Positions 41,854 to 51,202 of a stretch of 64,000 nucleotides of DNA are shown here, in pieces. Positions within the stretch are counted from its first letter, which is position 1, and each line of letters begins with the position of its first letter. Position numbers and translations under genes: made by a program. The DNA is from CAVIQK01 sp964613035 (GTDB lineage Bacteria > Bacillota > Clostridia > Christensenellales > DTU072). The DNA lies in the NCBI GenBank assembly GCA_964613035.1, contig CAZTFQ010000003.1, forward strand, positions 1 through 64,000, read 5' to 3'. Under the pieces are notes generated by a model, which searched no databases, was not told the DNA's origin, and saw only the letters and a list, made by a program, of their open reading frames with translations.

Positions 41854-42546
41854 TCAGCCCTCCTTTTCTTCCGACAAGGCGGAAGTCATCTGTTCTTGCA
41901 TAAACTTTCTCATACGTTTTTCTTCTATTCTTTTCAAAACGGCGTCGACTACTTTATTGAAGAGGACCATCATAAAGCCGTAGACGAAGAATCCGCCTGC
42001 GGGGAGGATGAATACGGTCATCGCGTAATCGGACGCACCTGGGATAGCCATACCGAAGAAGGACAGGGATCCTAAAAATTCTCTGACTATACCTATAATC
42101 GTAAGCGACATCGTGAAGCCGAGACCTATTCCGAGACCGTCGCAGAAGCTGTCTATAACCGTGTTGCTGGAAGCGAAGGCTTCCGCTCTGGCGAGGATGA
42201 TACAATTGACGACGATGAGAGATATATACAGCCCGAGCGTATCGTAGATATCGGGCATCATATATTTAAGAACCATCTCCACGACCGTGACGAAAGTCGC
42301 TATCAAGACGACGTAGCACGGGATGCGGACCTTGTCGGGGATGATTTTTCTTAAAAGAGAAACGATGACGTTGCTGCAAATCAGCACGAACGTGGTCGCG
42401 AGTCCCATATAGACGCCGTTGAGAGCGGACGTCGTGACGGCAAGCGTGGGACAAGTACCCAGTACCAATCTGAACGTGGGATTGTTGGCTACGATGCCGT
42501 TGGTTATAAGGGAGAGCTTATCGGATTTTTTGTTAATCATTGGCAA
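41854..42546 (-). CDS. rnfE: Rnf complex subunit E
   Basis: Integral membrane partner of RnfA. VANNPTFRLVLGTCPTLAVT and LIVVNCIILARAEAFASSN carry the paired Cys sites. Length is 230 residues. It overlaps rnfG by 14 bases. Confidence 0.96.
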   Translation of the reverse strand: MPMINKKSDKLSLITNGIVANNPTFRLVLGTCPTLAVTTSALNGVYMGLATTFVLICSNVIVSLLRKIIPDKVRIPCYVVLIATFVTVVEMVLKYMMPDIYDTLGLYISLIVVNCIILARAEAFASSNTVIDSFCDGLGIGLGFTMSLTIIGIVREFLGSLSFFGMAIPGASDYAMTVFILPAGGFFVYGFMMVLFNKVVDAVLKRIEEKRMRKFMQEQMTSALSEEKEG

Positions 42547-43108
42547 TCTCCTTTTCGAAATAAACCGAAGTCGCCGTAAGAATATAATTGACGCCGCGAG
42601 AGGTTTTTGAAGCGCCCGTAACGGCGTCCAGCTCGTACAGATTCTTATTGACGAGTTTTTCCGAAGTGAAGTCGAGGTACGATTTACCTATCGCGGAGTC
42701 GAGGTGCGACTGTTCTAGGACTTTCGAACCTATACCGGGGGTTTCGCTAGAAGAATAGCTCTTGACAGCGGCGATAGTGCCGTCTCGGTTATAGAGGACG
42801 AAGAGCGCCAGTCCCGATTTATATCCCTTGGTCGTAGAGGCTACCATACCGATTTTGCCGTCCGTGAACGCGCAGACGTTGACGATATCGGTGGAGTCGA
42901 GGTCTTGATAATCGGACAAATCGAACGTCCTAGAAGAATCGACTTCCGCATCGGAATAGAGTTTAGTCACCTTCTCGCGGAAAAGCTCCTCGTCGCTTTT
43001 ATGAACAAGCACGTAGACTACGGAGAGTATGAGCGCGGATATAAGCGCGATAACGGTGAGCACCAGCACGACTTTTACGCTGTCGCGATCGACTTTCAGC
43101 TTAGGCAT
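42533..43108 (-). CDS. rnfG: Rnf complex subunit G (FMN carrier)
   Basis: One N-terminal helix (about 13-35) anchors an extracytoplasmic FMN domain. LDAVTGASKTSRGV at about 160-173 is the SGAxxT-type site where FMN is attached covalently to Thr by a flavin transferase. Length is 191. It overlaps rnfD by 8 bases. Confidence 0.94.
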   Translation of the reverse strand: MPKLKVDRDSVKVVLVLTVIALISALILSVVYVLVHKSDEELFREKVTKLYSDAEVDSSRTFDLSDYQDLDSTDIVNVCAFTDGKIGMVASTTKGYKSGLALFVLYNRDGTIAAVKSYSSSETPGIGSKVLEQSHLDSAIGKSYLDFTSEKLVNKNLYELDAVTGASKTSRGVNYILTATSVYFEKEIAND

Positions 43109-44120
43109 TCTCGGCTCTCCTTGCTTTCTTTTCTTTTTTCTTACCGAACGGCTTGGTGATAATATATTTATCGATAAACGGCGTGGTGAGGTTCATAAGC
43201 AATATCGCGAACGAGGCGCCCTCCGGGTATCCGCCGTATTTTCTGATAAGAATCGTAAAGAAGCCGACGCCTATGGCGAAGATAATTCTGCCTATATCGG
43301 TATTGGGTGTGGTGGCGTAGTCGGTCGCCATGAAGAACGCGCCGAAAAGCAGTCCGCCGGAGAGTATCATCGGTAGGATATAAGCGACGTCTCCGTAAAA
43401 AATAAGAGTAAACAGAGTCGCGGAAGCGATTACCGCTACGGGGACTTTCCAGTCGATGACTTTAAGTACGACGAGGAAAATTCCGCCTATAAGAATAGCC
43501 AGCGCGGAGACCTCGCCGATACTTCCGCCCATATTGCCGAGGAACATATCGAGGAGATTAAGGCTATCGAGAGAGCCTTCCGGGATAGCTCCGCCCAGAG
43601 GAGTCGCGGAAGTAATCGAGTCTATATTGTGACCTACGCCCTTAAAATACGCGAACATGGCTTCCGAAAAGCCTTGAGACCAATCTACGGGGCGAGCGTA
43701 TTTACTCATAGCGGAAGAAAACGAGAGGAGCAGGAAAATTCTGGCGGTCCCTGCGGGGTTGGCGAAGTTCTTTCCTATTCCGCCGAAGAGCATTTTAACG
43801 ACGATTATGGCAAAAAACGCGCCTATAACGGGAATATAGAGGGGTAAAACGGGAGGCAGGCACAATGCGAGAATAAGACCCGTAACGGCGGCGGAGCCGT
43901 CGGAAACGGTGACGTCCTGTTTTGCCAGTTTATTATAAAGAAATTCCGCTAAAATCGCGCTACCTACGGACAGGGCGGTAATTACCAACGGATATGCGCC
44001 GTAAAAATAAACCGAAGCGATAAGGGACGGCATCAGCGCGACGATCACCGCTATCATAATTTTTTTCGTAGTCCAGCCGCTACCTACGTGAGGGCTGGGA
44101 GAAACGAGGAGATTTTTCAT
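43101..44120 (-). CDS. rnfD: Rnf complex subunit D (FMN carrier, membrane)
   Basis: About nine or ten helices. The covalent FMN site is ITSATPLGGA (Thr about 173). NPAGTARIFLL at about 121 is a family segment. Length is 339. Four bases from rnfC. Confidence 0.95.
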   Translation of the reverse strand: MKNLLVSPSPHVGSGWTTKKIMIAVIVALMPSLIASVYFYGAYPLVITALSVGSAILAEFLYNKLAKQDVTVSDGSAAVTGLILALCLPPVLPLYIPVIGAFFAIIVVKMLFGGIGKNFANPAGTARIFLLLSFSSAMSKYARPVDWSQGFSEAMFAYFKGVGHNIDSITSATPLGGAIPEGSLDSLNLLDMFLGNMGGSIGEVSALAILIGGIFLVVLKVIDWKVPVAVIASATLFTLIFYGDVAYILPMILSGGLLFGAFFMATDYATTPNTDIGRIIFAIGVGFFTILIRKYGGYPEGASFAILLMNLTTPFIDKYIITKPFGKKKEKKARRAENA

Positions 44121-44124
44121 CGGG

Positions 44125-45417
44125 CTAAATATTCCTTTCTTTAATTATCTTTTTAGACAGCTTAATCGATTGGACGAGGGGTCGTTTTGCGGGGCAATTA
44201 TAGGCGCAGGAGCCGCATTCTATGCAGAGCATGGCGCCGTACGACTTGGCTTTTTCGTACTCGCCCGCAAGCGAATAAGCGTCAATATACATCGGCATGA
44301 GACCCATGGGGCACGCAGAGGCGCAACGGGCGCAATTGATACACTGACCGTACTCCTCGCTGCGGGCGTCGTTTTCTCTTAAAAACAGTATACTCGAGGT
44401 GCCTTTAGCCACGGCTACTTCCAGATGGACCTGAGCAATGCCCATCATAGGACCGCCCGAGACGACTTTGGCGAAGTCCGCCGCTCCGACGTAGTCTGCA
44501 AGCGCGCGATACGGAGTGCCGACCTTGACGATGAGATTTTTCGGAGAAGCGACGGCTCTTCCGGATATGGTCATCATACGCTCGTAAGAAGTTTTCCCGA
44601 GAACTACGGCTTCATAGACCGTATATGCGGTAGTTATGTTGACGACTACCTTGCCGACGTCGGCGGGCAGACCGCCTTCCGGGACGATCTCGCCGGTGAG
44701 GGCGTAGACGAGTTGTTTTTCTCCGCCTTGAGGGTACTTGGTGCGGAGAGGGACTACTTCTATACCGTCGGAAGCATAACGGCGAAGGGATTCTATGCCC
44801 TTTTTCTTGTTATCTTCCACTCCTATTATCGCTCTGTCGACAGAGAGAGCTTTCATTAAAATTCTTATGCCCTTGACGATATTTTCCGCGGACTCGAGCA
44901 TAAGGCGATAATCGCAAGTTATGTAGGGCTCGCACTCGGCGCCGTTGATAATCAACGTATCTACGGAAGTCTTGGGGCGGAGTTTTATACTCAAAGGAAA
45001 AGTCGCGCCGCCCATACCGACCACGCCGGCTTCTTCCACTCTGTCGATGATTTCGTCCTTAGAGGGGTTATCGAGAGACGGAAGACGAATTTCTTCATAG
45101 AGGCGGTCGTTTTCTATGACTATATGACGAGCCTTGCCTCCGGAAGAAGTGTCTTTAAGGACAATATCCTTGACGATACCCGAGACGGACGCATGGATAT
45201 TGGCAGAAAACGGAGAGCTCTTCTCGGCGATTTTTTGTCCCATAAGGACTCTGTCGCCTACCGAAACTATCGGGGTCGCGGGAGAGCCGATATGTTGTTG
45301 GACGGGAATATACAATAAATCGGGTGCGGGAAAAACCTCGGACGTCAAATTCATAGTGAGCTCTTTATTGCCCTTGGGATGAACGCCGTGTCGGAAAGTT
45401 TTACTGAATATAGACAT
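44125..45417 (-). CDS. rnfC: Rnf complex subunit C (NADH side)
   Basis: The cytoplasmic subunit with NADH- and FMN-binding region and two clusters. GVVGMGGATFPLSIKL is the Rossmann-type segment, CINCARCASACPMGLM and CIECGSCAYNCPAKRP are the two 4Fe-4S motifs. Length is 430. First gene of rnfCDGEAB, with a clear promoter. Whether the complex moves Na+ or H+ cannot be decided here. Confidence 0.97.
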   Translation of the reverse strand: MSIFSKTFRHGVHPKGNKELTMNLTSEVFPAPDLLYIPVQQHIGSPATPIVSVGDRVLMGQKIAEKSSPFSANIHASVSGIVKDIVLKDTSSGGKARHIVIENDRLYEEIRLPSLDNPSKDEIIDRVEEAGVVGMGGATFPLSIKLRPKTSVDTLIINGAECEPYITCDYRLMLESAENIVKGIRILMKALSVDRAIIGVEDNKKKGIESLRRYASDGIEVVPLRTKYPQGGEKQLVYALTGEIVPEGGLPADVGKVVVNITTAYTVYEAVVLGKTSYERMMTISGRAVASPKNLIVKVGTPYRALADYVGAADFAKVVSGGPMMGIAQVHLEVAVAKGTSSILFLRENDARSEEYGQCINCARCASACPMGLMPMYIDAYSLAGEYEKAKSYGAMLCIECGSCAYNCPAKRPLVQSIKLSKKIIKERNI

Positions 45418-45452
45418 ACCTATAACACCTTATATAGATAAAATATATCTAC

Positions 45453-45481
45453 ACTATAACATAGAGGACGGCGCTTGTAAA
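45453..45481 (-). promoter_or_regulatory. Promoter for the rnf operon
   Basis: On the minus strand TTTACA (45476-45481) and TATAGT (45453-45458), spacer 17, about 36 bases before rnfC. Confidence 0.75.
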
Positions 45482-45527
45482 GATTAAAAAAGTGAAATAT
45501 TCTTTAACTCGTAACCGCACCAAAGAG

Positions 45528-45556
45528 AAAAGAGTGCCTTTTTCGGGCACTCTTTT
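45528..45556 (-). terminator. Terminator after the giant lipoprotein gene
   Basis: AAAAGAGTGCC (45528-45538) pairs with GGCACTCTTTT (45546-45556) over a 7-base loop, with a T-rich end. It lies about 30 bases beyond the stop codon. Confidence 0.85.
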
Positions 45557-45584
45557 CTATCTTTCGATTTTGAAATTCGATCGA

Positions 45585-48500
45585 TTAGTCTTCAAACTCC
45601 GAGCGGTCTTTTTTATTGACGGCGGCGTTGTCGACTTTTTGTTGTTTGAGAGCGACTTCGTCTTTTCTCTCGGGGGCAACGTTGCTCTCTACCTTATTCT
45701 TCTTAACGTATTTTTTCTTAAATACTTTAATCATATAGATGATGAGAGCCGCGACCAACAGGAAGGAGATTACGGACGAAGAGAGGATGAGCCACTCTTG
45801 ACTGCCCCAGCCGGAGGACTCGGAATCGTCGTCGTCATCGTCGGCGTCGGTGTCATCGTCGGTGTCGGCGGTCATTTCCGCATATGCGGAGGAACCGTTC
45901 TTATAGCCGTCCTTATCGGAGGTCTCCAGTTCTTTAAGAGCGTCTGCCTGAGCGGTGTACTCGTCTTCGTCTATCTCGACGATAGAGACTTTATCGACAA
46001 CGAGGAGACCCGTCATCAGACCGGAGTTGCCGTCCGCGTCGAGAGAGCCGCTACCGAGAGTGAAGCGCATTACTGCGGACTTGGACTCGCCGGAATCGTT
46101 CTTGACGTACATGGTGTAGAGCTTGTAACCGTTGTTGTCGTCGGTCTTTTCTTCTTCGCCCTGAATACGGATAGAAGTGTAGTTTTTGGAAGAGGAGGAC
46201 TCGTAGAGTCTGAATTCCGCATACTTGCCTTCTGCCGTAAGAGCCTTGGCGTAGAAGCTGACCGCGTAGTACTTACCGTCTTCCAAGGTCTTGGAAGTGG
46301 ACTGAGTGTACTGAGCGTTGGCTTTGAAGTTGGCGAGCATCATAACATTGTCGCCGAAACCTACGAGGTAAGATCTGAGCGCGTCGAGGGAGTCGATGTG
46401 AGCGTCCTTATAGTACTGCTGATCTCTGATATCTTCTTTCTCGGAATCGTATTTATCGTCGGAAGAGGAGATGAAGTACGAGAAGTCGTCCTCGTCGGTC
46501 ATATCCTTCTGGGCGTATATTCCGTAAGCGCGAGCGCTGTTGGAAGAATCGATATCCTTATCGCCGGAATCCATCTTCTGGGTATAATCTCCGCCGGTGT
46601 TGCCGAGAGCGTTCTTGGCGTCGTCGTTGTGGATATCGAAGGAATCCGTGAAGTAGTCGAGAGCTACGTAGGCGAAATCGTTGGAGTAATTGACCTTCTG
46701 CTCGGTCGCGTCGTACTTGTTGAGGTGCGCGGAATCTTCTTCGTAAGACTTAAGATCCGCGCCGTCCTTGGCGGTGACGTAGGCGTTGTATTCGTCCTCG
46801 GTCAGTTCGGTTACCGCGACGTCGTCGAAGAGGACTATGCCGTGGGAGTATTCCTTGTTGCCTTCGGGGTTGCCGAGGTAGAGTCCGAATTTAACCTTAG
46901 AATCGGTGAAGCCGACCTTGATTATAATACGATACTGGACCCATTCTCCCTCTGTATCGATGCCGTTGAAGCCTTCGAAGTTGCCGTTGAATACGCCGGA
47001 CTTGTTGGAGAGGACGATGGAAGCTTTGGCTCCGCCGATTGTCTTGACCCAGAAGGAAACGACGTATCTGTTGCCTGCGGAGAGGGACTTATCGCTGGAG
47101 GTGTAACCTACGATGGTGTCGACGTCGGAAGCGAGCATTAAGAGGTTGCTGTATTTACCGTTGATCGTGCGATAGCTGTCGGTGCTGTAACCGTAGCTCC
47201 AGACGCCGTTATTTTTCTCTTCTGCGGGACGATTGTAACCGTTGACGCCCTCTTTAGGATAGACGTTATCGAAGCCGTCGGAGAGGCTGCCTAAGACGCT
47301 CTTGTCGAAAGTTTCGTAATTAACGATACCGGAATAGACATTGCCTGCGTTGTAAGAGGCGGAGCCTTTTGAGGGGGCGTTAACTTTATCCTCGGCACTG
47401 ATTGCGACTATTTCTTTATATTCTGCGATAATATCGCTCTTCTTGACGATATAGCTGTTATAGTTGTCGCCGGAGAGGTATTGAGCCGCTTTGAAATCGA
47501 TCGAAGCGTAGTCGGAAGGAGCGTATTTAGACTGAGAGTAACCTTCTATGGCTTCTACGGACGCCTTGGGTACGGCTCTTACGAAGTAAGTACCGTCGAC
47601 GAAGGAGACCAATTTATAAGTATAGGTCATAACGCCTTCGGATTCGGAATAATTGCCGGAAACGGTCGTTACGTAATACTTATCGGTATCGTTCTTGCCC
47701 TTTTCTACGAACCAGACTTCGTAATCGTAATAGTTCTTTTCTTCCTCTTCTACCTTATTGGTCCAGGTCAGAGCGAGTTCTTCTCTGGATTTAAGGTCGG
47801 GAATATATATATTATTGTCGCCTATTTTATATTGCTCGTAAGCTTCCGGTACGGCGGCACCGAAATCGAACGTCTCGGTAGTCGCGTATTGATAGGTATA
47901 AGCGGAATCGGTCGTATTGGGTATTTCGACTTCATGACTGTCTTTGACAAACTTAACCTGATCCGCGTAGTAGAGAATGACGTTGGTGAGATCGCCGAGG
48001 TTAACGATATCCTTGCCTTCAGAGTGATTAACTTTGTCGGCTCCAAGAGTGGTCTTGCCGAGAGATACGTAGTCGGAATTGAAAGAAACGGTGGGCTTGG
48101 TGAGAGTGTTTTGGTAAGAAGCTTCTACCTTAGTCCAGCCGGTGTTGGGGGTGCCGATGCCTACGAGATCGCCTTTATCGTTGTAGGCGGATTCCAGACC
48201 GTAATTCTTCTTGTTGTCGTCCTCGGTATCGTCGTAATCGATATCGGTGAATCTGCCGTTGGTCAGGAAGCCGTCGGTGTAATAATCGTAAGAGAACGAA
48301 TAGGAATTGACGTTTTCACCCTTATTCTCGCTCTTATACTCGGTATAGGAGACTTCCGAGAAGGTGGCTGCGGTGAAGTAAACGGAACCCTTGGCGTGAG
48401 TGGAAGGCGAATAAGCGTCGCCGGAGCCGAAGAGGTACTGGAGCGCAACCTTATTAGTATCCTGCGCGCCCGATATATAGAATACATATTCTGTCCACTC

Positions 48501-51014
48501 GTCTGCGCTCTCAATCGAAGAGAAGCTCTTGAGGGAGGTGTAGGAACCGCGTTTTTGCTCGGAGAGCTCGTCCCAAGATATCAATTGGAGAGTTCCTTTG
48601 CCGTAGTTGTCCTCGGACGTCTTGACGGAAACGGAAAGTCTGTAGTACTTATTGGGGTGGATGAGGGCGACGTTGTTATCGCTGTTAAACTTGGCGAAAG
48701 TGAGGATGGATACGGAGTAATCGGAGTGATTGAGCTCGATCACTTTGAAGGTCTTGTCGTCGATAACGATGCCTTCTCCTTCCGTCGGAGCGGATACGGA
48801 AGCGGAAACGCTGCTTTCTTCATAGAGATCCGCGCCGTACTCGAGGGTGAATCCGTACTCGTCGAATTCTTTAACCTCTTTCGTGAGACCGTAGATATCG
48901 TACTCGTCTCCGTCAAAGGAAGAGAGTTGCTCGTATACGGAAGCATCGACGGGGGTATTGTCTCTGGTTACGACGACGTCGCTTATCATAAGACCGCCCA
49001 TCGTAAGAGTATCGGTCCCGCTGAGTCCTTGACCGAGCCAGAACTCGAGACCGAGTTCACGGTCGCCGAGGGCGTTACCTTTGATTCGGAACGTCACTTG
49101 GTTCCAGTTGCCCGCGGAGAAAGTCGGGAGACCTACGGAGCCGAGAGCGACTTGATATTTGGACGAGGACGTGCTGTCCGCGGCGTAGTAGTATTCTTTC
49201 TCGGTGGGGAAAGTCGCGATACCGTCGTAGCTATCCCAGAGAGCCTTAATCTCGTCGGAAATAGCTTCGTCGGCGGCTATTGCGGCTTTATATTCCGCAA
49301 GATATGCTTTAAGCTCGTTGACGTAAGAATTAAGAACGAAATTTTGGGAATCGGTCTTGACGGTGACGTCGTTAAGACTTACGAAAGCATTATAGGAGTC
49401 TATATTATCGTTGAAGTATTCTATTTGATCGAGAGCGGTGTTGACCTCGGACAGAGACAGTCCGCTAGTGGTTTTTCCTCCGACTTTAAGAGCCTGCCAG
49501 GAGTAAGCATAGACGGTGATCGTGTAATAACCGTTTTGTTCGATCGTGTAAGAATTGTTGGTTTTGTAACCGACGCCGGAGGGCTGATAGTTGTAGATAG
49601 TGAGAGCATTGGTGTCGGTGTAGCCGGTGTAGAGTTCCTTAAGCGCGTGGTTGTCGAAGTTGCCGTCCGCGTCGTAGAAGTCCTTATAGGGGAACGCAAC
49701 CCAGTCGGCATAGAGCTTGGCGCTGTTGAGGGCGCCATAGGTATCGGTGTAAGAACCGTTGCCGTTTTCGTCCTGACTATAAGACCAGACCTTGGAGTAA
49801 TCGAAGATGCCGTAAGGAAGGTAGGACGAAGAAGAGTAATAAGGAAGCTGAGACGAGGAATAGTTGGAAGACTTCTCGACGCCTTTCATAACGGTATACG
49901 CGGAGGGGTTGCCCACTCTGGCGGTGTAATAATAGTTGTAGGAAGAGGTCGAGGAAGAAGACGAGCTATAGGAATAGACGCCGTATTTCTCGAGCGTGGC
50001 GAAGTCGACGAGGTCTACGAAGTGGTGAGTTCCGTCGATATCGAAGGAATAGTTGGCGGAAGTGTTGCCGGCGGTAACTTTTCCGTTGATCGCTTCAACT
50101 GTCTGCGAGTAAACGTCGCCGTTGCTTTGTTCTTCCACTACCACGTTGTCGAAGAGTACGAGACCTGTGGTAAGTTTTTTATTGACGGTGCCGCCCTGAA
50201 CGTAAGAGGTGCCGTGACCCATCCAGAGTTGAATACCGATGGTGGAGTCGGACTCGGTATTGGCGCGGATGTCGACGGTGATCGTTTTCCATTCGCCGTA
50301 AGTATTGACGGCGTCGACTCTGTTGTAGACGTAGCTGTTGGAAGAGCTGTCGGTGATTATGATGTAGGCGCCCTTTTCTTCATCGAGGTCGTCGGTGGGT
50401 CTGGTGACGATTTCGCCGTTGGAATCCATCAAGAGGGTGAGGACGTCGATAGAGAGTCTGTAGTACTTGCCTGCCTTAAGGGAGACCGAATTGGAGTAAT
50501 AGTACGAAGACGAGCTGTAAGTCTTGGTCCCGGAGAGGTCGGAAGCGATCATGAGGGCGTTGTTGTCGTCGGAGGCGTAGTCGTTGCTATTGCCGGATAC
50601 GTCGTGACCGCCGAAAGACGCGCTTTTGTCGGAGGGCTCGTTGCCATAGACGGCGGTGTTGATAAGATCCGCCCACTTGGAGAGGTCTACGACGCCCTGA
50701 ACCATCGAAAAGCTGGTGGTGGCGTTGACCTTACCGTCGCTGTCGGAGTAGACCGCGCTGCCGGTACGGGAGGTCCAACCGGTGACGGTGTCTTTTTTGA
50801 CGTACTTACCGGTAGAGGAATTGTACGCAGCCGAGAAAGCGCCGTTGGACACGGGATTGTCTTTATCCGCCGAAATAATTTCTTTGGAACCGTCGATCTC
50901 GGTAGACGAATCCTTGTCGTCGGTGAGGCCGGGATCGGTGCATGCGACAAACGTCATCGTGAGAATGACGAGAAGCATTACGAGTAAAACAAAGTAGATG
51001 CGTTTAGTTTTCAT
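45585..51014 (-). CDS. Giant surface lipoprotein with jelly-roll repeats and C-terminal membrane helix
   Basis: It has 1,809 residues. MKTKRIYFVLLVMLLVILTM leads to the lipobox TFVAC (Cys about 25). At least five modules of 130-180 residues recur, each with a GKYYRLSIDV- or GNRYVVSFWVKT-type strand, then a GEW-type strand (GEWKTITVDI, NWNQVTFRIKG, DEWTEYVFYISG, GEWVQYRIII), then an L..G.G strand (LWMGHG, FWLGQG, YLFGSG) and a closing GLVLFDNVVV strand. That is the pattern of carbohydrate-binding jelly-roll domains. A fibronectin III-like unit lies near residue 1,080 (LALTWTNKVEEEEKNYYDYE). The end has an acidic stretch, one membrane helix (EWLILSSSVISFLLVAALII) and a basic tail. A polysaccharide-binding surface role is inferred. 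The ATG at 51014 has AGGAG upstream. Confidence 0.75.
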   Translation of the reverse strand: MKTKRIYFVLLVMLLVILTMTFVACTDPGLTDDKDSSTEIDGSKEIISADKDNPVSNGAFSAAYNSSTGKYVKKDTVTGWTSRTGSAVYSDSDGKVNATTSFSMVQGVVDLSKWADLINTAVYGNEPSDKSASFGGHDVSGNSNDYASDDNNALMIASDLSGTKTYSSSSYYYSNSVSLKAGKYYRLSIDVLTLLMDSNGEIVTRPTDDLDEEKGAYIIITDSSSNSYVYNRVDAVNTYGEWKTITVDIRANTESDSTIGIQLWMGHGTSYVQGGTVNKKLTTGLVLFDNVVVEEQSNGDVYSQTVEAINGKVTAGNTSANYSFDIDGTHHFVDLVDFATLEKYGVYSYSSSSSSTSSYNYYYTARVGNPSAYTVMKGVEKSSNYSSSQLPYYSSSSYLPYGIFDYSKVWSYSQDENGNGSYTDTYGALNSAKLYADWVAFPYKDFYDADGNFDNHALKELYTGYTDTNALTIYNYQPSGVGYKTNNSYTIEQNGYYTITVYAYSWQALKVGGKTTSGLSLSEVNTALDQIEYFNDNIDSYNAFVSLNDVTVKTDSQNFVLNSYVNELKAYLAEYKAAIAADEAISDEIKALWDSYDGIATFPTEKEYYYAADSTSSSKYQVALGSVGLPTFSAGNWNQVTFRIKGNALGDRELGLEFWLGQGLSGTDTLTMGGLMISDVVVTRDNTPVDASVYEQLSSFDGDEYDIYGLTKEVKEFDEYGFTLEYGADLYEESSVSASVSAPTEGEGIVIDDKTFKVIELNHSDYSVSILTFAKFNSDNNVALIHPNKYYRLSVSVKTSEDNYGKGTLQLISWDELSEQKRGSYTSLKSFSSIESADEWTEYVFYISGAQDTNKVALQYLFGSGDAYSPSTHAKGSVYFTAATFSEVSYTEYKSENKGENVNSYSFSYDYYTDGFLTNGRFTDIDYDDTEDDNKKNYGLESAYNDKGDLVGIGTPNTGWTKVEASYQNTLTKPTVSFNSDYVSLGKTTLGADKVNHSEGKDIVNLGDLTNVILYYADQVKFVKDSHEVEIPNTTDSAYTYQYATTETFDFGAAVPEAYEQYKIGDNNIYIPDLKSREELALTWTNKVEEEEKNYYDYEVWFVEKGKNDTDKYYVTTVSGNYSESEGVMTYTYKLVSFVDGTYFVRAVPKASVEAIEGYSQSKYAPSDYASIDFKAAQYLSGDNYNSYIVKKSDIIAEYKEIVAISAEDKVNAPSKGSASYNAGNVYSGIVNYETFDKSVLGSLSDGFDNVYPKEGVNGYNRPAEEKNNGVWSYGYSTDSYRTINGKYSNLLMLASDVDTIVGYTSSDKSLSAGNRYVVSFWVKTIGGAKASIVLSNKSGVFNGNFEGFNGIDTEGEWVQYRIIIKVGFTDSKVKFGLYLGNPEGNKEYSHGIVLFDDVAVTELTEDEYNAYVTAKDGADLKSYEEDSAHLNKYDATEQKVNYSNDFAYVALDYFTDSFDIHNDDAKNALGNTGGDYTQKMDSGDKDIDSSNSARAYGIYAQKDMTDEDDFSYFISSSDDKYDSEKEDIRDQQYYKDAHIDSLDALRSYLVGFGDNVMMLANFKANAQYTQSTSKTLEDGKYYAVSFYAKALTAEGKYAEFRLYESSSSKNYTSIRIQGEEEKTDDNNGYKLYTMYVKNDSGESKSAVMRFTLGSGSLDADGNSGLMTGLLVVDKVSIVEIDEDEYTAQADALKELETSDKDGYKNGSSAYAEMTADTDDDTDADDDDDDSESSGWGSQEWLILSSSVISFLLVAALIIYMIKVFKKKYVKKNKVESNVAPERKDEVALKQQKVDNAAVNKKDRSEFED

Positions 51015-51114
51015 TTTGACTCCTGTATTTTTTGCGTTGACCGCATTATTTCTCAATTCAGCCTTTCAGCCTTGCTCTATGCGTATACGCGCGCATTTGA
51101 GCATAACTAGTCAA

Positions 51115-51143
51115 ATACTATCATATCGTCCGACAAATATCAA
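51115..51143 (-). promoter_or_regulatory. Promoter for the giant lipoprotein gene
   Basis: On the minus strand TTGATA (51138-51143) and TAGTAT (51115-51120), spacer 17, about 100 bases before the ATG. Confidence 0.6.
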
Positions 51144-51202
51144 CTGAAATAATCAAAAAAAACAAAATTTTTCCAAATCTTCACAGCGAGAAAAAGTTTC
51201 TC

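Noticed and set aside
45492..50987. Very long open frames (549 and 1,168 codons) on the plus strand
   Set aside because: They lie exactly opposite the giant lipoprotein gene. Their long low-complexity runs of Val, Gly, Arg and Ile are the mirror of its Ser/Asp/Tyr codons. No signal peptide, motif or ribosome-binding site supports them.
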